A DNA stretch of 64,000 bases from Quercus robur. Its lineage: Eukaryota; Streptophyta; Magnoliopsida; Fagales; Fagaceae. The notes under the pieces are model-generated. The model did not search any database. It was not told where the DNA came from and saw only the letters and a program-made list of their open reading frames with translations. Of this stretch, positions 20,728 through 31,948 are shown piece after piece. The stretch is taken from positions 54,098,354-54,162,353 of the forward strand of contig NC_065536.1 of the NCBI RefSeq assembly GCF_932294415.1, read 5' to 3'. The position numbers were made by a program, and so were the translations under genes. Positions within the stretch are counted from its first letter, which is position 1; the number at the start of each line of letters is the position of its first letter.

Positions 20728-23279
20728 ATGGGTAGATTCAAGTATCTAGTAGATACTCTGGCCACCATGGAGGCCTTTAGGGCAAAATATCGCATCCCAC
20801 AGGGGGTGGTTTTGCAGTATTGTCCTCCGGAGGGAGTGCTAACTAATAGGGAAGTGGGTCAAGTCATCATTCCCATGATCGCTTTTATAGAAGGAGGAAT
20901 GGCACTTCCCATGCGTAGGATTACCCGGGACTATTTGTTTAACCATAAGTTGACACCGCATCAATGCGCTCCCAACATGTTTAGGGTCTTAGGCAGCATA
21001 GATGTCCTGAACGAGCGGATGGGTCTAGGCCTTACATGGCATGACGTAGTTCACATGTACGAATGCCACCACCTTGACAAGGCGGGATACTATCTTAAAT
21101 CTCGGTCCGAGATCGTTAGGCTAATCTCCTGTCTTCCTAAATCCAATAAAGGTATGAAAGATGACTTCCTTATTGCCTCAGGAGAGTGGAGTGACGGTTT
21201 TTATTGTCCAACTCGAGCAGGAGATCCAGGTGCGGTGCCTTTAGGATCAATCCTCTGGGAAGGGGGGTTCAACCCTTTAGTTTTATTTCTTTTGGTCGAA
21301 GATTTAAAATTTTTGTAACCTAACTAAAATTTTCTTCTCGGCTATTTTGCAAATAGATCTCACGTCGCTCCTTGGCTCAGCCACATGAACGTTCAGGCCT
21401 TAAACTACCTTTTGAGGTCAGAGATCTACGTTAACGAGGACGGACAATTACGAGCGGCTTATCTGGTTTTGGGTTATGAACCCTTGTCCCGCACTTTCCA
21501 AGACATCGGCCAATCCATAAAAGCCGGTAGTCCAAGGTTGGCTAGGATCGATGTGTCAAAGCCAAGGTTTTTAGCTCGAGACGATCTCAGGCCAGTTGTT
21601 TTGCCTGCTGTTCAGAATCCTCAGCCAGTTGTACAACCACTTCCACAAGGCAGTCCCGAAGCTGCAGCGCCTGTTAAAGAAGAGGCTGAATCATCTCATC
21701 TTTCTCTTGAGGAGGAGATAGACGAGTTTTATTTTGAGGAAGATATCCCAAAAGCTCCTTTAATTGAGCTTTCAGACCCTGAGAGAGAACTGGATAGGAA
21801 TTCCGTAGTTGGCGTTCCTTTGGTTATTGCCTGCTCGGACGATTCTTCAGACGAGGTGGTGGACAACATGGCCTCTAACAAAGGGAAGAGTTTGCGAGAG
21901 TTGATGGCTTCCCGAGACAAAGGGCAATCATCAAAGGTGCCCTCCAAGTCCCAGGCCCCTATCCTTCCTCCCGTTGCTCCACAACCCCCTACCGATCTCG
22001 GCTTAAAAGTTAATCCCGACTTAAAGAAGAAAAGGCTGGTTGAATCCCTTGAGGAAGGTGAGGTGGGTCCTCGCCAGGGAGGTAAATAGCAAAAAATGAC
22101 TCGGGAGCACAGGGACAGAGGGCTCCATCTATAGAGAGCCGAGAAGAGACGAAGCGGGCTGAAGTGCGCGCTACTCCACGTATTTGGAGCCCGAAACTTG
22201 AAGTGGTTGGTGCCACCATTCCCTATACTGCTTCGGTTCGAAAGTATAACAGGGGCCGAGCATGGTATATAGCTGAAGCCCTAGAGTAGCCCGTACTCCT
22301 TCCCAGGGATATGGAGGCTTACAAGCGATTTTCACAGCCTGAGCTCTTCCTATCCCTGAAGAGAGATCTTGTAATGGTAAGGCAATTCATCTTCTCCTCA
22401 ATAAGATCATTAGATCCTATCATGTTTTAACACATCATTTTGTCATTTCTTGGACAGATTACTCAGCAAGTGTTTGTAGCCGAGGAGTATTGCCGCAACA
22501 ATCGCAAGTTAGCTGACGTCGAGGCTCTCTCTCGTGCCGAGGTTGAGAAGGCTTTAAGAACCCTTAAGCAGGAGCATTACGAGCAATCTGAGAAGCTGAA
22601 AGAGGCTGAGAAAGGCCGCAAGAGCATTGAGGCTGGCTTGAAGAACGCTGAAAGTCAAGCCGAAGACCAGCGCCAAAAACTGTACGTGGCTGAGACCAAC
22701 CTCGCCATTGAAAAGCAAACCGTGTTGGATTTCAAGGCCGCGTTGCAGAAAGCCAAGGAGGAGGCCCGACTTGCCAAGGAAGAGGCTTAGCTAGTCAGGG
22801 AAGCAGCTGAGGCTGAAAAGAGGGCTTCTTATCAGCTTGGGGCGGAAGAGACTGAAGCTAGGCTTTCCGAGGAGCTACCAGAGGTATGCAGGGATTACTG
22901 CAGTATTTCATGGGCTCATGCTCTTAATGCTGCAGGGATCCCTGCAAACTCGGCCTTGAGATTACCTGAGAAGGTCTTTTTCCCTCCAGAGATCTGGGAG
23001 ATCCCTGCCGATGCCACTGAAGCTTCCGAGCAAGCTACGGTTGTTCCTGATGCCATCCCCCTAGCTGAAATTGTTGGGGGTTCTGGTCAGGTAGCCATCC
23101 AAGGCGAGGATGTGGAAGAAGAGAAAGGCAAAGGCAAGGGTAAGGGAAAGAAAACCTCTCTAAAGGCTAAGGATCTTGCTAAGGAAGCAGTCACCGAGGA
23201 TCACGAGGCAAATCTCCAAGTTAAGGACATTCCACCTCCTCAGCCAAAGCAAAAAGAGGATCCTCCTGATAAGGCTTAG
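20728..23279 (+). pseudogene. Antisense accessory gene of the Tat element (gypsy-type 'Transposase_28'-like domain plus coiled coil)
   Basis: Starts MGRFKYLVDTLATMEAF. Residues 20-190 resemble the 'putative gypsy type transposon' domain, Pfam PF04195 as I recall it (IPQGVVLQYCPPEG, GMALPMRRITRDYL, SGEWSDGFYCP). After a break near 21315 the reading continues at 21357/21385 (ALNYLLRSEIYVNEDGQLRA). An acidic linker follows, then a canonical 81-bp GT-AG intron (22377-22457) that keeps frame. Next come about 130 residues of Lys/Glu/Ala-rich coiled coil, a conserved-looking RDYCSISWAHALNAAGIP, and a GKGKGKGKK tail. TAG stops at 22087, 22287 and 22788 and a frameshift near 22115 disable it. The 42-nt GT-AG stretch 21315-21356 also keeps frame but is short for a plant intron. 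Function is unknown; it runs opposite and convergent to pol. Confidence 0.8.
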
Positions 23280-23620
23280 CTCCTAGGGTTTCTATTATTA
23301 TTACTGTATTATTATTTTTTTATTTCGGACAGAAGTTGTACTGCATTTTGTTCTTTTGCAGAGACTTCCTGTTGTATTATTTTTGGCTTATTAATATAGA
23401 ATGCTCTTTTTTTTTTTTTTTCTTTTTTATCTTTATGATTGATGTTGATGGAATTCCGTTATGTTGTTCCGAGTTAATGCTACTGTTTCTTTAGTTGATG
23501 TTTGCAACAACCCTACCAATATAAATAAATGAGAAGGGGCAGGACTGTGCAATGAACTTAGAACAATAAATGCTATTATACAAGACTATGAACATACCTT
23601 AGAATTACCCAGAAGTCCTG
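23280..23620 (+). other. 3' region of the antisense gene
   Basis: T-rich non-coding sequence with GGCTTATTAATATAGAATGC and a T-run near 23407. Probable 3' UTR and polyadenylation zone of the antisense unit. No ORF. Confidence 0.4.
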
Positions 23621-24098
23621 AGTTATTAATTTCCCCTAATCTGTGGTTCGAGGAGCCATACAGGACTTAGGTTCTGTTTAAAACTTGGATAGATGTCGTA
23701 AGTTGTTAATTTCTCCTAAGTCTGTGGTCCGAGGAGCCATGCAGGACTTAGGTTTTGTTTAAAACTTGGATAGATGCCGTAAGTTGTTAATTTCCCCTAA
23801 GTCTGTGGTCCGAGGAGCCATGCAGGACTTAGGGTCTGTTTAAAACTTGGATAGATGCCATAAATTGTTAATTTCCCCTAAGTTTGTGGTCCGAGGAGCC
23901 ATGCAAGATTTAGGTTCTGTTTAAAACTTGGATAGATGTCATAAGTTGTTAATTTCCCCTAAGTCCGTGGTCCGAGGAGCCATGCAGGACTTAGGTTCTG
24001 TTTAAAACTTAGATAGATGCCATAAGTTGTTAATTTCCCCTAATTCTGTGGTTCGAAGAGCCATGCAGGACTTAGGTTCTATTTAAAACTTGTATAGA
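23621..24098. repeat. Minisatellite, about 80-bp unit, 6 copies
   Basis: Each unit contains GTCCGAGGAGCCATGCAGGAC, TTAGGTTCTGTTTAAAACTT and GTTGTTAATTTCCCCTAA. Core copies lie near 23650, 23730, 23810, 23890, 23971 and 24054. It sits between the convergent 3' ends of pol and the antisense gene. Confidence 0.95.
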
Positions 24099-24229
24099 TG
24101 GAAGTGAGTCGACAAATGCGCGATAATCAAAGGTTGCAACATAGGCATAGCTGTTTTCATTAATAATAATATCTTTTCAAATTGTTTACATTCCATGGGC
24201 GAGGTACAGTTTTCTCGTCTAAATCTTCT

Positions 24230-27200
24230 AGATAATAAGCACCTATTCCTGCCACTGAGGTGATGCGATATGGTCCTTCCCAGCTGGGTCCCAACTTACC
24301 CTAGGAAGGGTTCTTGGCGCTGCCAAAAATTCTTCTCATCACGAGGTCGCCTGGCCCTAGTGGCCTTAGTTTTACATTAGTATCATACCCTTGCTTCAGC
24401 TTTTGGTGGTAATAGGCCAATTGTATCATTGCCCTTTCTCTTTTCTCCTCGGCTAAATCTAGGCTCCTCCTTAGCAATTCGTCATTATTCCTTGGGGTAA
24501 AAGTGATGGATCTCAACGTTAGGATGCTAGTTTCCAGGGGAAGCACAGCTTCGGCCCCATAAGTCATTGAAAAAGAGGTTTCTCCCATTGACCGTTGCGG
24601 CGTGGTTCGGTAGGTCCATAAGACGTGTGGTAGTTCTTCCACCCACCTTCCTTTTACATCATCCAGTCTCTTCTTCAACCCATTCACTATGACCTTATTC
24701 ATAGCTTCGGCTTGCCCGTTTCCTTGGGGATAAGCTGGAGTGGAATACCGGTTGGTGATTCCAAAGTCGCTGCAATATTTCCTAAAGATTTTACTATCAA
24801 ATTAAAGGTCGTTGTCAGAGATGAGGGTGCGAGGAGTTCTGAAACGCGTAATGATGTTTTTCCAAATGAACTTCTTTGCATCCAAATCCCTGATATTGGC
24901 TAATGGCTCGGCCTCTACCCATTTGGTGAAATAATCTGTGCCGACTATTAAGTATCGCTTGTTCCCTACTGCTTTCGAGAAAGGGCCGACAATATCCAGA
25001 CCCCACTGAGCGAACGGCCAAGGACTAGAAAGGGGATTAAGGACTCCCCCTAGCTGGTGGATATTTGGGGCAAATCTCTGGCATTGATCACACTTCTTTG
25101 CATATTCTTGGGCCTCTCTCTACATGTTCGGCCACCAGTATCCCTAGGTGAGCGCTTTGTGTGCTAGCGATCTTCTTCCCGTGTGGCTCCCACAAATTCC
25201 CTCATGCAGTTCTTCAAGCAACGATTCTGATGCCTCTGGGTGTACGCATAGTAAGTATGGCCCAGAGTAGGAGCGCTTGTATAGCTTGTGATCTTCTAAC
25301 AACCAGAACCGAGGAGCATTCCTCCGTATCTTCTTAGCCTCTAATTTCTCTTCGGGTAATATATCATCTTTGAGGAAGTTCACTATGGGATCCATCTAGC
25401 TTGGATTCCTTCTGATTTGATGGATTCGAACTATATCCTATGTGGTTGTACCTGTCTTGCATAAATCCTCAACAAGGATCATCCAGGGTAGATCTTGTGC
25501 ATAAGACGTGGCAAGAGTGGCCAACAAATTCGCATGTGTGTTCCCACTCCTAGAGACATCCGTCAAATTGAAAAATTCAAAGTCTGATTGCAGGCGTTTA
25601 ACTTGACCGAGATATGCCTGCATTCTTGCATCTCTAGCCTCCAACTCGCCCCTCACCTGGCCTACTACCAGTCTAGAGTCCGAGAACGCTTCTATCGCCT
25701 TTCCACCTATTTTTTGCACCGTGACCATTCCTTGTAGCAAAGCCTCATACTCGGCCTCATTGTTTGTAGCCGAGAACCCAAGTTTTAATGATTTTTCAAT
25801 GGTAATATTCTCGAGCGATATTAGAACTAGCCTTACCCCGGATCCTTTTTGGTTTGCCGTGACATCCACATAGACCTTCCATCACGAGGCTCCTTGTGCA
25901 GAGATTGTTCCAACCGATTTTCCATCCATGTTCTCCTCCTCGGTTACTGTTTCTACAGCGGGTTCAGCAAATTCAGCGACTAGGTCTGCGAGGACTTGGC
26001 CCTTGATGGAGGTTCTAGGCATATATTTAATATCAAAAGCCCCTAGAAGTGTACTCCACATGGCGATTCTTCCTGTAAAATCGACGCTACGGAGCACCGA
26101 TCGGAGAGGGAGCTGAGTCAGGACAATGACCGTGTGTGCCTGAAAGTAGTGGGGTAGATTTCGCGTGGCATGCACTACTGCAAGAATTGCCTTTTCCAGT
26201 GGTAAATAGCACACTTCAGCGTTATGTAACGATTTACTTATGTAATATACCGGTCGCTGTATCCCATTATCAATTCGTATTAGTACCAAGCTTACAGCGT
26301 GAGAGGCCACTGCTATGTATGCGAACAGAACCTCGTCGACCTCAAGGCTAGACATGATGGGTGGCCATGACAGGTATTCTTTAAGTTGCTAGAAGGCTAG
26401 AACACAGTCCTCGGACCATTCAAATCCTTTCCACTTATTCATCAAGAGATAGAAAGGTCGGTATCGGTCCGTAGATCGGGAGATGAATCGATTCAATGCT
26501 ACGATCATTCCAATGAGTCTCTGTACTTCTCTTGGATTTCGAGGAGCTTGTAGGCTATTAATCGCTTTGATTTGGTCCAGGCTTACCTCTATTCCTCTGT
26601 GAGTTACCATATAGCCCAGAAATTTCCCAGACCTAACTCCAAATGAACACTTAAAAGCATTAAGGCGCAGTTTGTGCTCCCTTAAGATACCAAAAATGAC
26701 TTCAAGGTCTTTCACGAGCTCGGACACCACTTTACTTTTTACTACCATATCGTCTATGTAGACTTCAATAACCTTGCCTAGTTGTGGTTCGAACATTCTG
26801 GTCATCATCCTTTGGTAGGTTGACCTTGCATTCTATAAACCGAAAGGCATCACCTTATAGTGGTAATTTCCGACGGGTGTCATGAACGCCGTTTTCTCCT
26901 AATCTTCTAGAACTAGTGGTATCTGATGATAACCCTAGAAGGCATCCAGGAAGCTCATTCGGGGGTGGCCTACAGTCGCATATACCAATCGGTCTATTCG
27001 AGGTAACAAGAATGGGTCCTTCGGGCACGCCTTGTTTAAGTCTGTGAAGTCTACGCAGACTCGCCATTTCCCTATCTTCTTTTTTACCACCACCGTATTT
27101 GCCAACCATTCGGGGTAAAAGACCTCTTTGATAGCCCCTGCTTTTTTCAGCTTCATCACTTCATCCCTAACAGCGTCGGCATGTTCTTTCGACGGGTGCC

Positions 27201-27440
27201 GGGGTGGCTGCTTCTTTGGAATAGAGGATGGGTTAACATTCAAGTAGTGACAAATGAGACTAAGGTCAACCCCTGGGGCATCGTAGGCATCCCATGCAAA
27301 CACATCCACGTTCCTCTTCAGAAACCCTACCAGTTCCTCTTTTTCTTGAAGAGGTAATTCCGAGCCAACTTGGAAGAATCTTTCTGGATTATTGTCAATG
27401 GCAACCCTTTCTAAACTTTCACATTTTATCTCCTCGGCTA
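24230..27440 (-). pseudogene. Tat element pol: RT, RNase H, archaeal-type RNase H, integrase
   Basis: Minus strand. RT lies at about 27310-26400, with WRVCVDFTDLNKACPKD, the catalytic YIDDMVVKS, and FLGYMVTHRGIE. RNase H I lies at about 26360-26000 (RPVYYISKSLHNAE, HYFQAHTVIVLT). A second RNase H of archaeal type lies at about 25870-25480 (TNNEAEYEALLQGM, FSDSRLVVGQV). Integrase spans about 25395-24230, with an H/C zinc-binding head, DIVGP, a TLISDN block and GNGQAEA, so the catalytic Asp/Asp/Glu residues are visible. In-frame stops include 26935, 26899, 26833, 26389, 25882, 25438, 25144, 25120, 24802 and 24301. The gene is dead as read, although the order and motifs are complete. Confidence 0.93.
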
Positions 27441-27474
27441 GTTCGCGGACTTGTGATGCCGAGGTGGTTGATTG

Positions 27475-29511
27475 CTATAAGCTTTTCACAGGAGCTGAGG
27501 ACTTGGCATTGGACCGACGTGAGATGGCAACCACCATGCATTGCCTAGCCATGGCCTGATCTCCACGAATTTCTTCCACTTGGCCCCCTGACGGGTATTT
27601 TACCTTCTGGTGAAGCGTAGAAGACACGGCTCCCAGAGCATGTAGCCAAGGTCTAGCTACTATGGCCGTGTAGGGTGAATAGGCATCGACAACAATAAAA
27701 TCCACCTCCATCACCTCTGATCCAGTCTGTATAGGTAATCTGATCTGCCCTTTTAGTGCAACAGTCTTGCCTTCGAAACTTATAAGAGGAGAGTCATAAG
27801 CCGTCAAGTCCTCAGGCCTTAAGTTCAGCCCCTTGTACAGATCAGGGTACATTACTTCCACTGCACTACCTGGATCTACTAGTACCCTCTTCACGTCGAA
27901 ACCTCCAATCCTCAATGTAACCACTAAAGCATCGTCGTGAGGTTGGATAGTTCCTCCCTTATCCTCGTCCGAGAACCCCAATATTAATGAGTTTCCCTTT
28001 TTAGATCTTTTGGACTCCTTCTCACCATCCTCGGTAGGGAGCCGAGCCACCAACAGCACCCTAGAAGGAAAAGAGCCGGTTCTTCTTAAGGCAGCGAGGA
28101 TGACGTGTATCGTCCCTATGGGAGGTCTCAAAGATACATCTTTCCAAGGCTCTTGTACTGCTTGGCCCAGATGACCGCTAGAGGGGTGTAAAAGGTAACG
28201 TAACTTTCCTTCTCGAACCAACTGATCCAGGTGATTCCATAGATTCCTGCAATCCTCAGTAGTATGCCTGTGGTCTTGATGATAATGACAATATAGGTTC
28301 TGGTTGCGCTTCAAGGGGTCTCCGGCCATTTTACTCGGCCATTCGAAAAAAGGCTCATTCTTGACCCTCTCGAGAACTTGTTGCACCGGCTCTCTGAATA
28401 TGGCATTAACCGTTTGCATGTTGGTCTGTCCATCCTGTCTCAAAAAATCCCTCCTCAACTGGTTACTGTTATATCGTTCTAACCTGTAATCATTTCCTTT
28501 GAGGGGGATGATATTTTCCTTTCCCTTCCCTTGTAGTTGGTCCTCTTCCACCCTTTTATATTTATCAATCCCGTCCATCAGTTGGCGAACGCTGTTGACG
28601 GGTTTACTAGTTAGAGATTTCCTTAAGCCGTGCTCGGTGGGGAGACTACTTTTGAACGTGCTGATGGTGACGTCATCGTGGCTTTCGTCCATCTCGTTAT
28701 ACATCTCCCAATATCTGTCAGAATACGCCTTTAAAGTTTCCCCCTTATGCATAGACAGAGATAATAACGAACTTAGGGGTCGTGGGACTCTGCTGTTTGT
28801 AATAAAGCGAGAGCAAAAAGCCTGAGTGAGCTGCCTATAGGAATCTATGGAGTTCTTCTTCAAGCTATTGATCCATCTCATCGCTATTGGTCCCAGGCTG
28901 GATGGAAAAACTCTGCACATCAGAGCCTCATTTTGGGAATGGATAGCCATTCTCTGGTTGAACTGGCTCATGTGCTCCACAGAGTCTGCTCGGCCATTAT
29001 AGATGGCGAACGTAGGTTGATTGAAACGTCGAGGCAATTTAGCCCCCTCTATCCTATGCGCGAAGGATGATTTGGATATCTAATCCAGTACCTTGATCAT
29101 GGCATCATTACCCAAACCCTTACCAGATGGGCTCTTACATCTCCGTTCAGGGCGTGACTCCTTCTCGTAAGAAAAGGTTTCACTTGGGGGAGTTCTTGAC
29201 CTCCGCCTGTAGCTGACATCCTCCTTCTCGTTAGAGGATGTATCTGAGCTAGAACGGGATTGCCTTCGCTGTGCACGGCGTAACTTCCTTTTCAGGTCGT
29301 CTATCTCTCACTACATGGCCTGATAGTTGTTTCGCCTTTGGGATATGCGACTACCTACTTGAGAGTGACTCTGGCTCGTCTGAGTAGTATGTATGCTTCC
29401 CTCTTGGTTTCTTCCATTGCCAAGGTTTAGCCCTAGGTCGGGAGCAATAAGTTTTATCTGCTGAGGGTCAGGTTGGAGTGGATTCTCTTGGTGCGGACCT
29501 GATCTTGCCAT
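27475..29511 (-). pseudogene. Tat element gag and aspartic protease
   Basis: Start at 29511 (MARSGPHQENPLQ), just inside the primer-binding site. Stops at 29311 (TAG), 29308 (TGA) and 29080 (TAG) break the N-terminal part. The remaining open frame (29037-27475, 520 residues) holds the retrotransposon gag capsid domain (MRWINSLKKNSIDSYRQL), an unusual CHYHQDHRHTTEDC knuckle, and a protease-like domain with VDPGSAVEVMY. The usual protease motif is D-T/G-S/G, and here Pro follows the Asp, so activity is doubtful. It forms capsid in family members; this copy is defective. Confidence 0.9.
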
Positions 29512-29544
29512 GCTTAACCGTCATACTTACTAACACTCAAGTTC

Positions 29545-29562
29545 TTCCCACAGACGGCGCCA
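29545..29562 (-). promoter_or_regulatory. Primer-binding site of the Tat element
   Basis: The minus strand reads TGGCGCCGTCTGTGGGAA, two bases inside the LTR. It is essentially the same as the site at 8241-8259, linking the two elements to one priming class. Confidence 0.9.
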
Positions 29563-29564
29563 AT

Positions 29565-30304
29565 TGTAGGTGCACAATTTGGAGCCCAAACCCCTATTTT
29601 GTAAGTCTTGGTCCAAAGAGCCCAACATAATGAATTTTTTGTAGAGTATGGATCAAAAAACTAGGTTTTAGTAAGTTAAACGGGGTATTGCATGGAATAA
29701 CGTAATACATGAACAAGAACAAAAGCCATTATATTGAAAGATCACACGATCTGATAGAGCTAAACACTTAGTTTGTATATACGAATCAATGCAGTGGGGT
29801 TCCTTTGCATGCTACAGTTCTCTCTCCTCCTTTTTTCGTCCCTCTCTTATGGGGGCTTTTTCACATTATATAGGCATTTTCCTATCATCTAGGCTTTACA
29901 CTTGTCGATCATCCAAACCTCCACTTGAGCATTTGTCCCATCAGACACCTCTTTCAGTTCTTTGTGAATTGCGGTAGCTAAGGTAGTACTGTTCAGGGGT
30001 CTTCTCCACATTAATGCGGCCAGGAAAGTAGTTGTAGTGCATTCAATGTGGCAGTGGCAGCTTTTGCTTAGATATTTTGTGTTTCCTTCTTTTTCACGTA
30101 TTTAGGGGGATGGGCTTTAGTGCCTGGGATGTCCTTTCGCTCCGGATTTTCAGTGTCCGAGGAGAAATTCCTCCTCGAACCTGTTTTCTTTGTTTCCAGT
30201 GATGTTTAATGTGGGCTGTTTAAGCCACGCTAACTCCTCGGATGGGCTGATGTCCTCGAACGGGTCCAAGGCCCAACCTGTTATTTTAGGCCATAGTCCC
30301 CACA
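29565..30304 (-). repeat. Right (5') LTR of the Tat element
   Basis: 740 bp. Starts TGTAGGTGCACAATTTGG on the plus strand and ends CCCCACA, followed by target duplication TTTCC (30305-30309). Confidence 0.92.
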
Positions 30305-30309
30305 TTTCC

Positions 30310-31535
30310 CTTTTCTTAAGTAACTTAGCATAACATTAAAATTTAGAAGGATCTGTTATGGTTAAATTAATTATTTTATGTAGCTCTTCATTTTGCTTAT
30401 TCTAAAATAAGAAAAATTATATAATGTTCTCATGCATCCTTACAATAATAGATAAATATTTCTAATATCGTACAATTTTCTTTATTATTATTATACCTAA
30501 AACTTAGATTTTAAGGTTTATGAGCATATACTAACCTTTTTTTTTGGGTGGGGGGGGGGTGTTCTTATAGCATACATGTATATTATAGGCTAGCAAAGTA
30601 AGTATTTCTTTAAGGAAAATTTATGTCAATTTTGAAATATATTTTTGCTATATGAAATTTTAGGCAAGAATTCATGGACAAATAATTTAAAACATATCAT
30701 ACAAATCAGTTCATGTTGTAAAACACATAATACAAAAACAAGATTTGCATGAACAAATAATTTAACAAAAACAAGATTTTCATGCTTAGCCATACCCCTA
30801 AAACATATCAACATGAATATTATAAAAAGAAAAGTAACTACTTAAGAGATGTAACTCACCTTGTAAGAGATAAAGAACAGATAGATATTTGCAAGTGTTG
30901 TTCCTTATAGTTGTTTGTAGAATGTATGGCACGCATGAATTGAAAATGGTTGGTAGAATTATGAGGGGAAAAAAAGTAGAAAATACGAACTGTGGAAACT
31001 TCAGTAATATTAGTGCTGTTTAAATAGGATGCAAGTTTCATATAATTTAAATTCTTAGATTTTAAACTGTATAGCTAGATATACCAATTGACCAAATACA
31101 ACACAACACAGACCAAGATAGAACACTTTGATAAAAACAAATTACTTAACTATAAACATATATTCATTGAAAAGAATCTTTGCAAAAATCTTAGTTTCTT
31201 AGTTTTTTTTTTTTTTTTTTTTTTTTTACAGGGTGCAATTCAATCATTTTTTTTTCTTTCATTTCGTATTGTAAGATTCTATGTTTTTTTTTTTTTTTTT
31301 TTAGAATAATAATCAATTTACTTTGAATCTAGATTCATTATTTGTTTCATAGGGCAAATCATGCAAAGAATACTTTTACTATACGAAATGAAAGAATATC
31401 ACGTACACACAAACCAAACTACTTCGGTTAAAAAAACTACTGACACACAAAAAGAATAAGAATATGTGTACTTTTTAGAATAAAAATCCAAAATATTTTT
31501 TTTTATCCAGACAATTCTCCCTCTTTCTCTCTCCA
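30310..31535 (-). other. Right MULE arm, 5' untranslated region resumed
   Basis: Inverted counterpart of 14690-15900. There is no gene. It contains a G-rich tract near 30546-30560 and long T-runs at about 31204-31227. Confidence 0.65.
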
Positions 31536-31948
31536 ATTTTCGGCAACTCCATTGCCACAATTCTTTTTTTTTATTTTATTATTATTTTTGTTTACAGTGT
31601 GTACATCAATCATTTTTTTTTTCTTTCATTTCGTATTGTAAGAATCTATGTACTTTTTTTTTTTTAGAATAATAATTAATGTACTTTGAATCTAGATTCA
31701 TTATTTGTTTCATAGGGCAAATCATGCAAAGAATACTTTTATTATACGAAATGAATGAATATCACATACACACAAACCAAACTACTTCGGTAAAAAAAAA
31801 ACTACTGACACACGGAAAGAATAAGAATATATGTACTTTTTAGAATAAAAATTTAAAAAAAATAAATATATATATATATATATTTTTTTTTTTATCCAGA
31901 CAATTCTCTTTCTCTCTCCAATTTTTGGCACCTCCACTGCCACAATTC
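31215..31948. repeat. Local tandem duplication in the right MULE arm, period about 367 bp
   Basis: TTTCATTTCGTATTGTAAG, CTAGATTCATTATTTGTTTC and ACAAACCAAACTACTTCGG each occur twice, about 367 bp apart. The left arm has one copy near 14750-14960. The duplication therefore happened after the palindrome formed and partly explains the longer right arm. Confidence 0.8.

Larger units (their letters stand above)
19459..30304 (-). mobile_element. Tat-lineage Ty3/Gypsy LTR retrotransposon with antisense accessory ORF, TSD TTTCC
   Basis: LTRs at 19459-20196 and 29565-30304 start TGTAGGTGCAC on the plus strand and end CCCTACA/CCCCACA. Target duplications TTTCC sit at 19454-19458 and 30305-30309, and the left MULE arm keeps the empty site. 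Minus-strand order is LTR, primer-binding site, gag, protease, RT, RNase H, a second archaeal-type RNase H, integrase, minisatellite, LTR. A dual RNase H is diagnostic of the Tat/Ogre/Retand group. Between integrase and the 3' LTR lies an ORF region on the opposite (plus) strand. Many stop codons make the copy non-autonomous. The LTRs differ by a few percent by eye. Confidence 0.95.

Noticed and set aside
23621-24098. Regular repeat with spacer-like intervals, superficially CRISPR-like
   Set aside because: The units are contiguous 80-bp near-identical repeats without unique spacers, in a plant retrotransposon.
24230-27440. TAG codons in pol as possible programmed read-through
   Set aside because: There are too many, scattered in all domains, accompanied by TGA and TAA stops; decay is simpler.
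26136-28825. Plus-strand ORFs opposite gag-pol (for example 28499-28825)
   Set aside because: They show no domains or introns, unlike the antisense gene at 20728-23279; they look like mirror frames of pol and gag.
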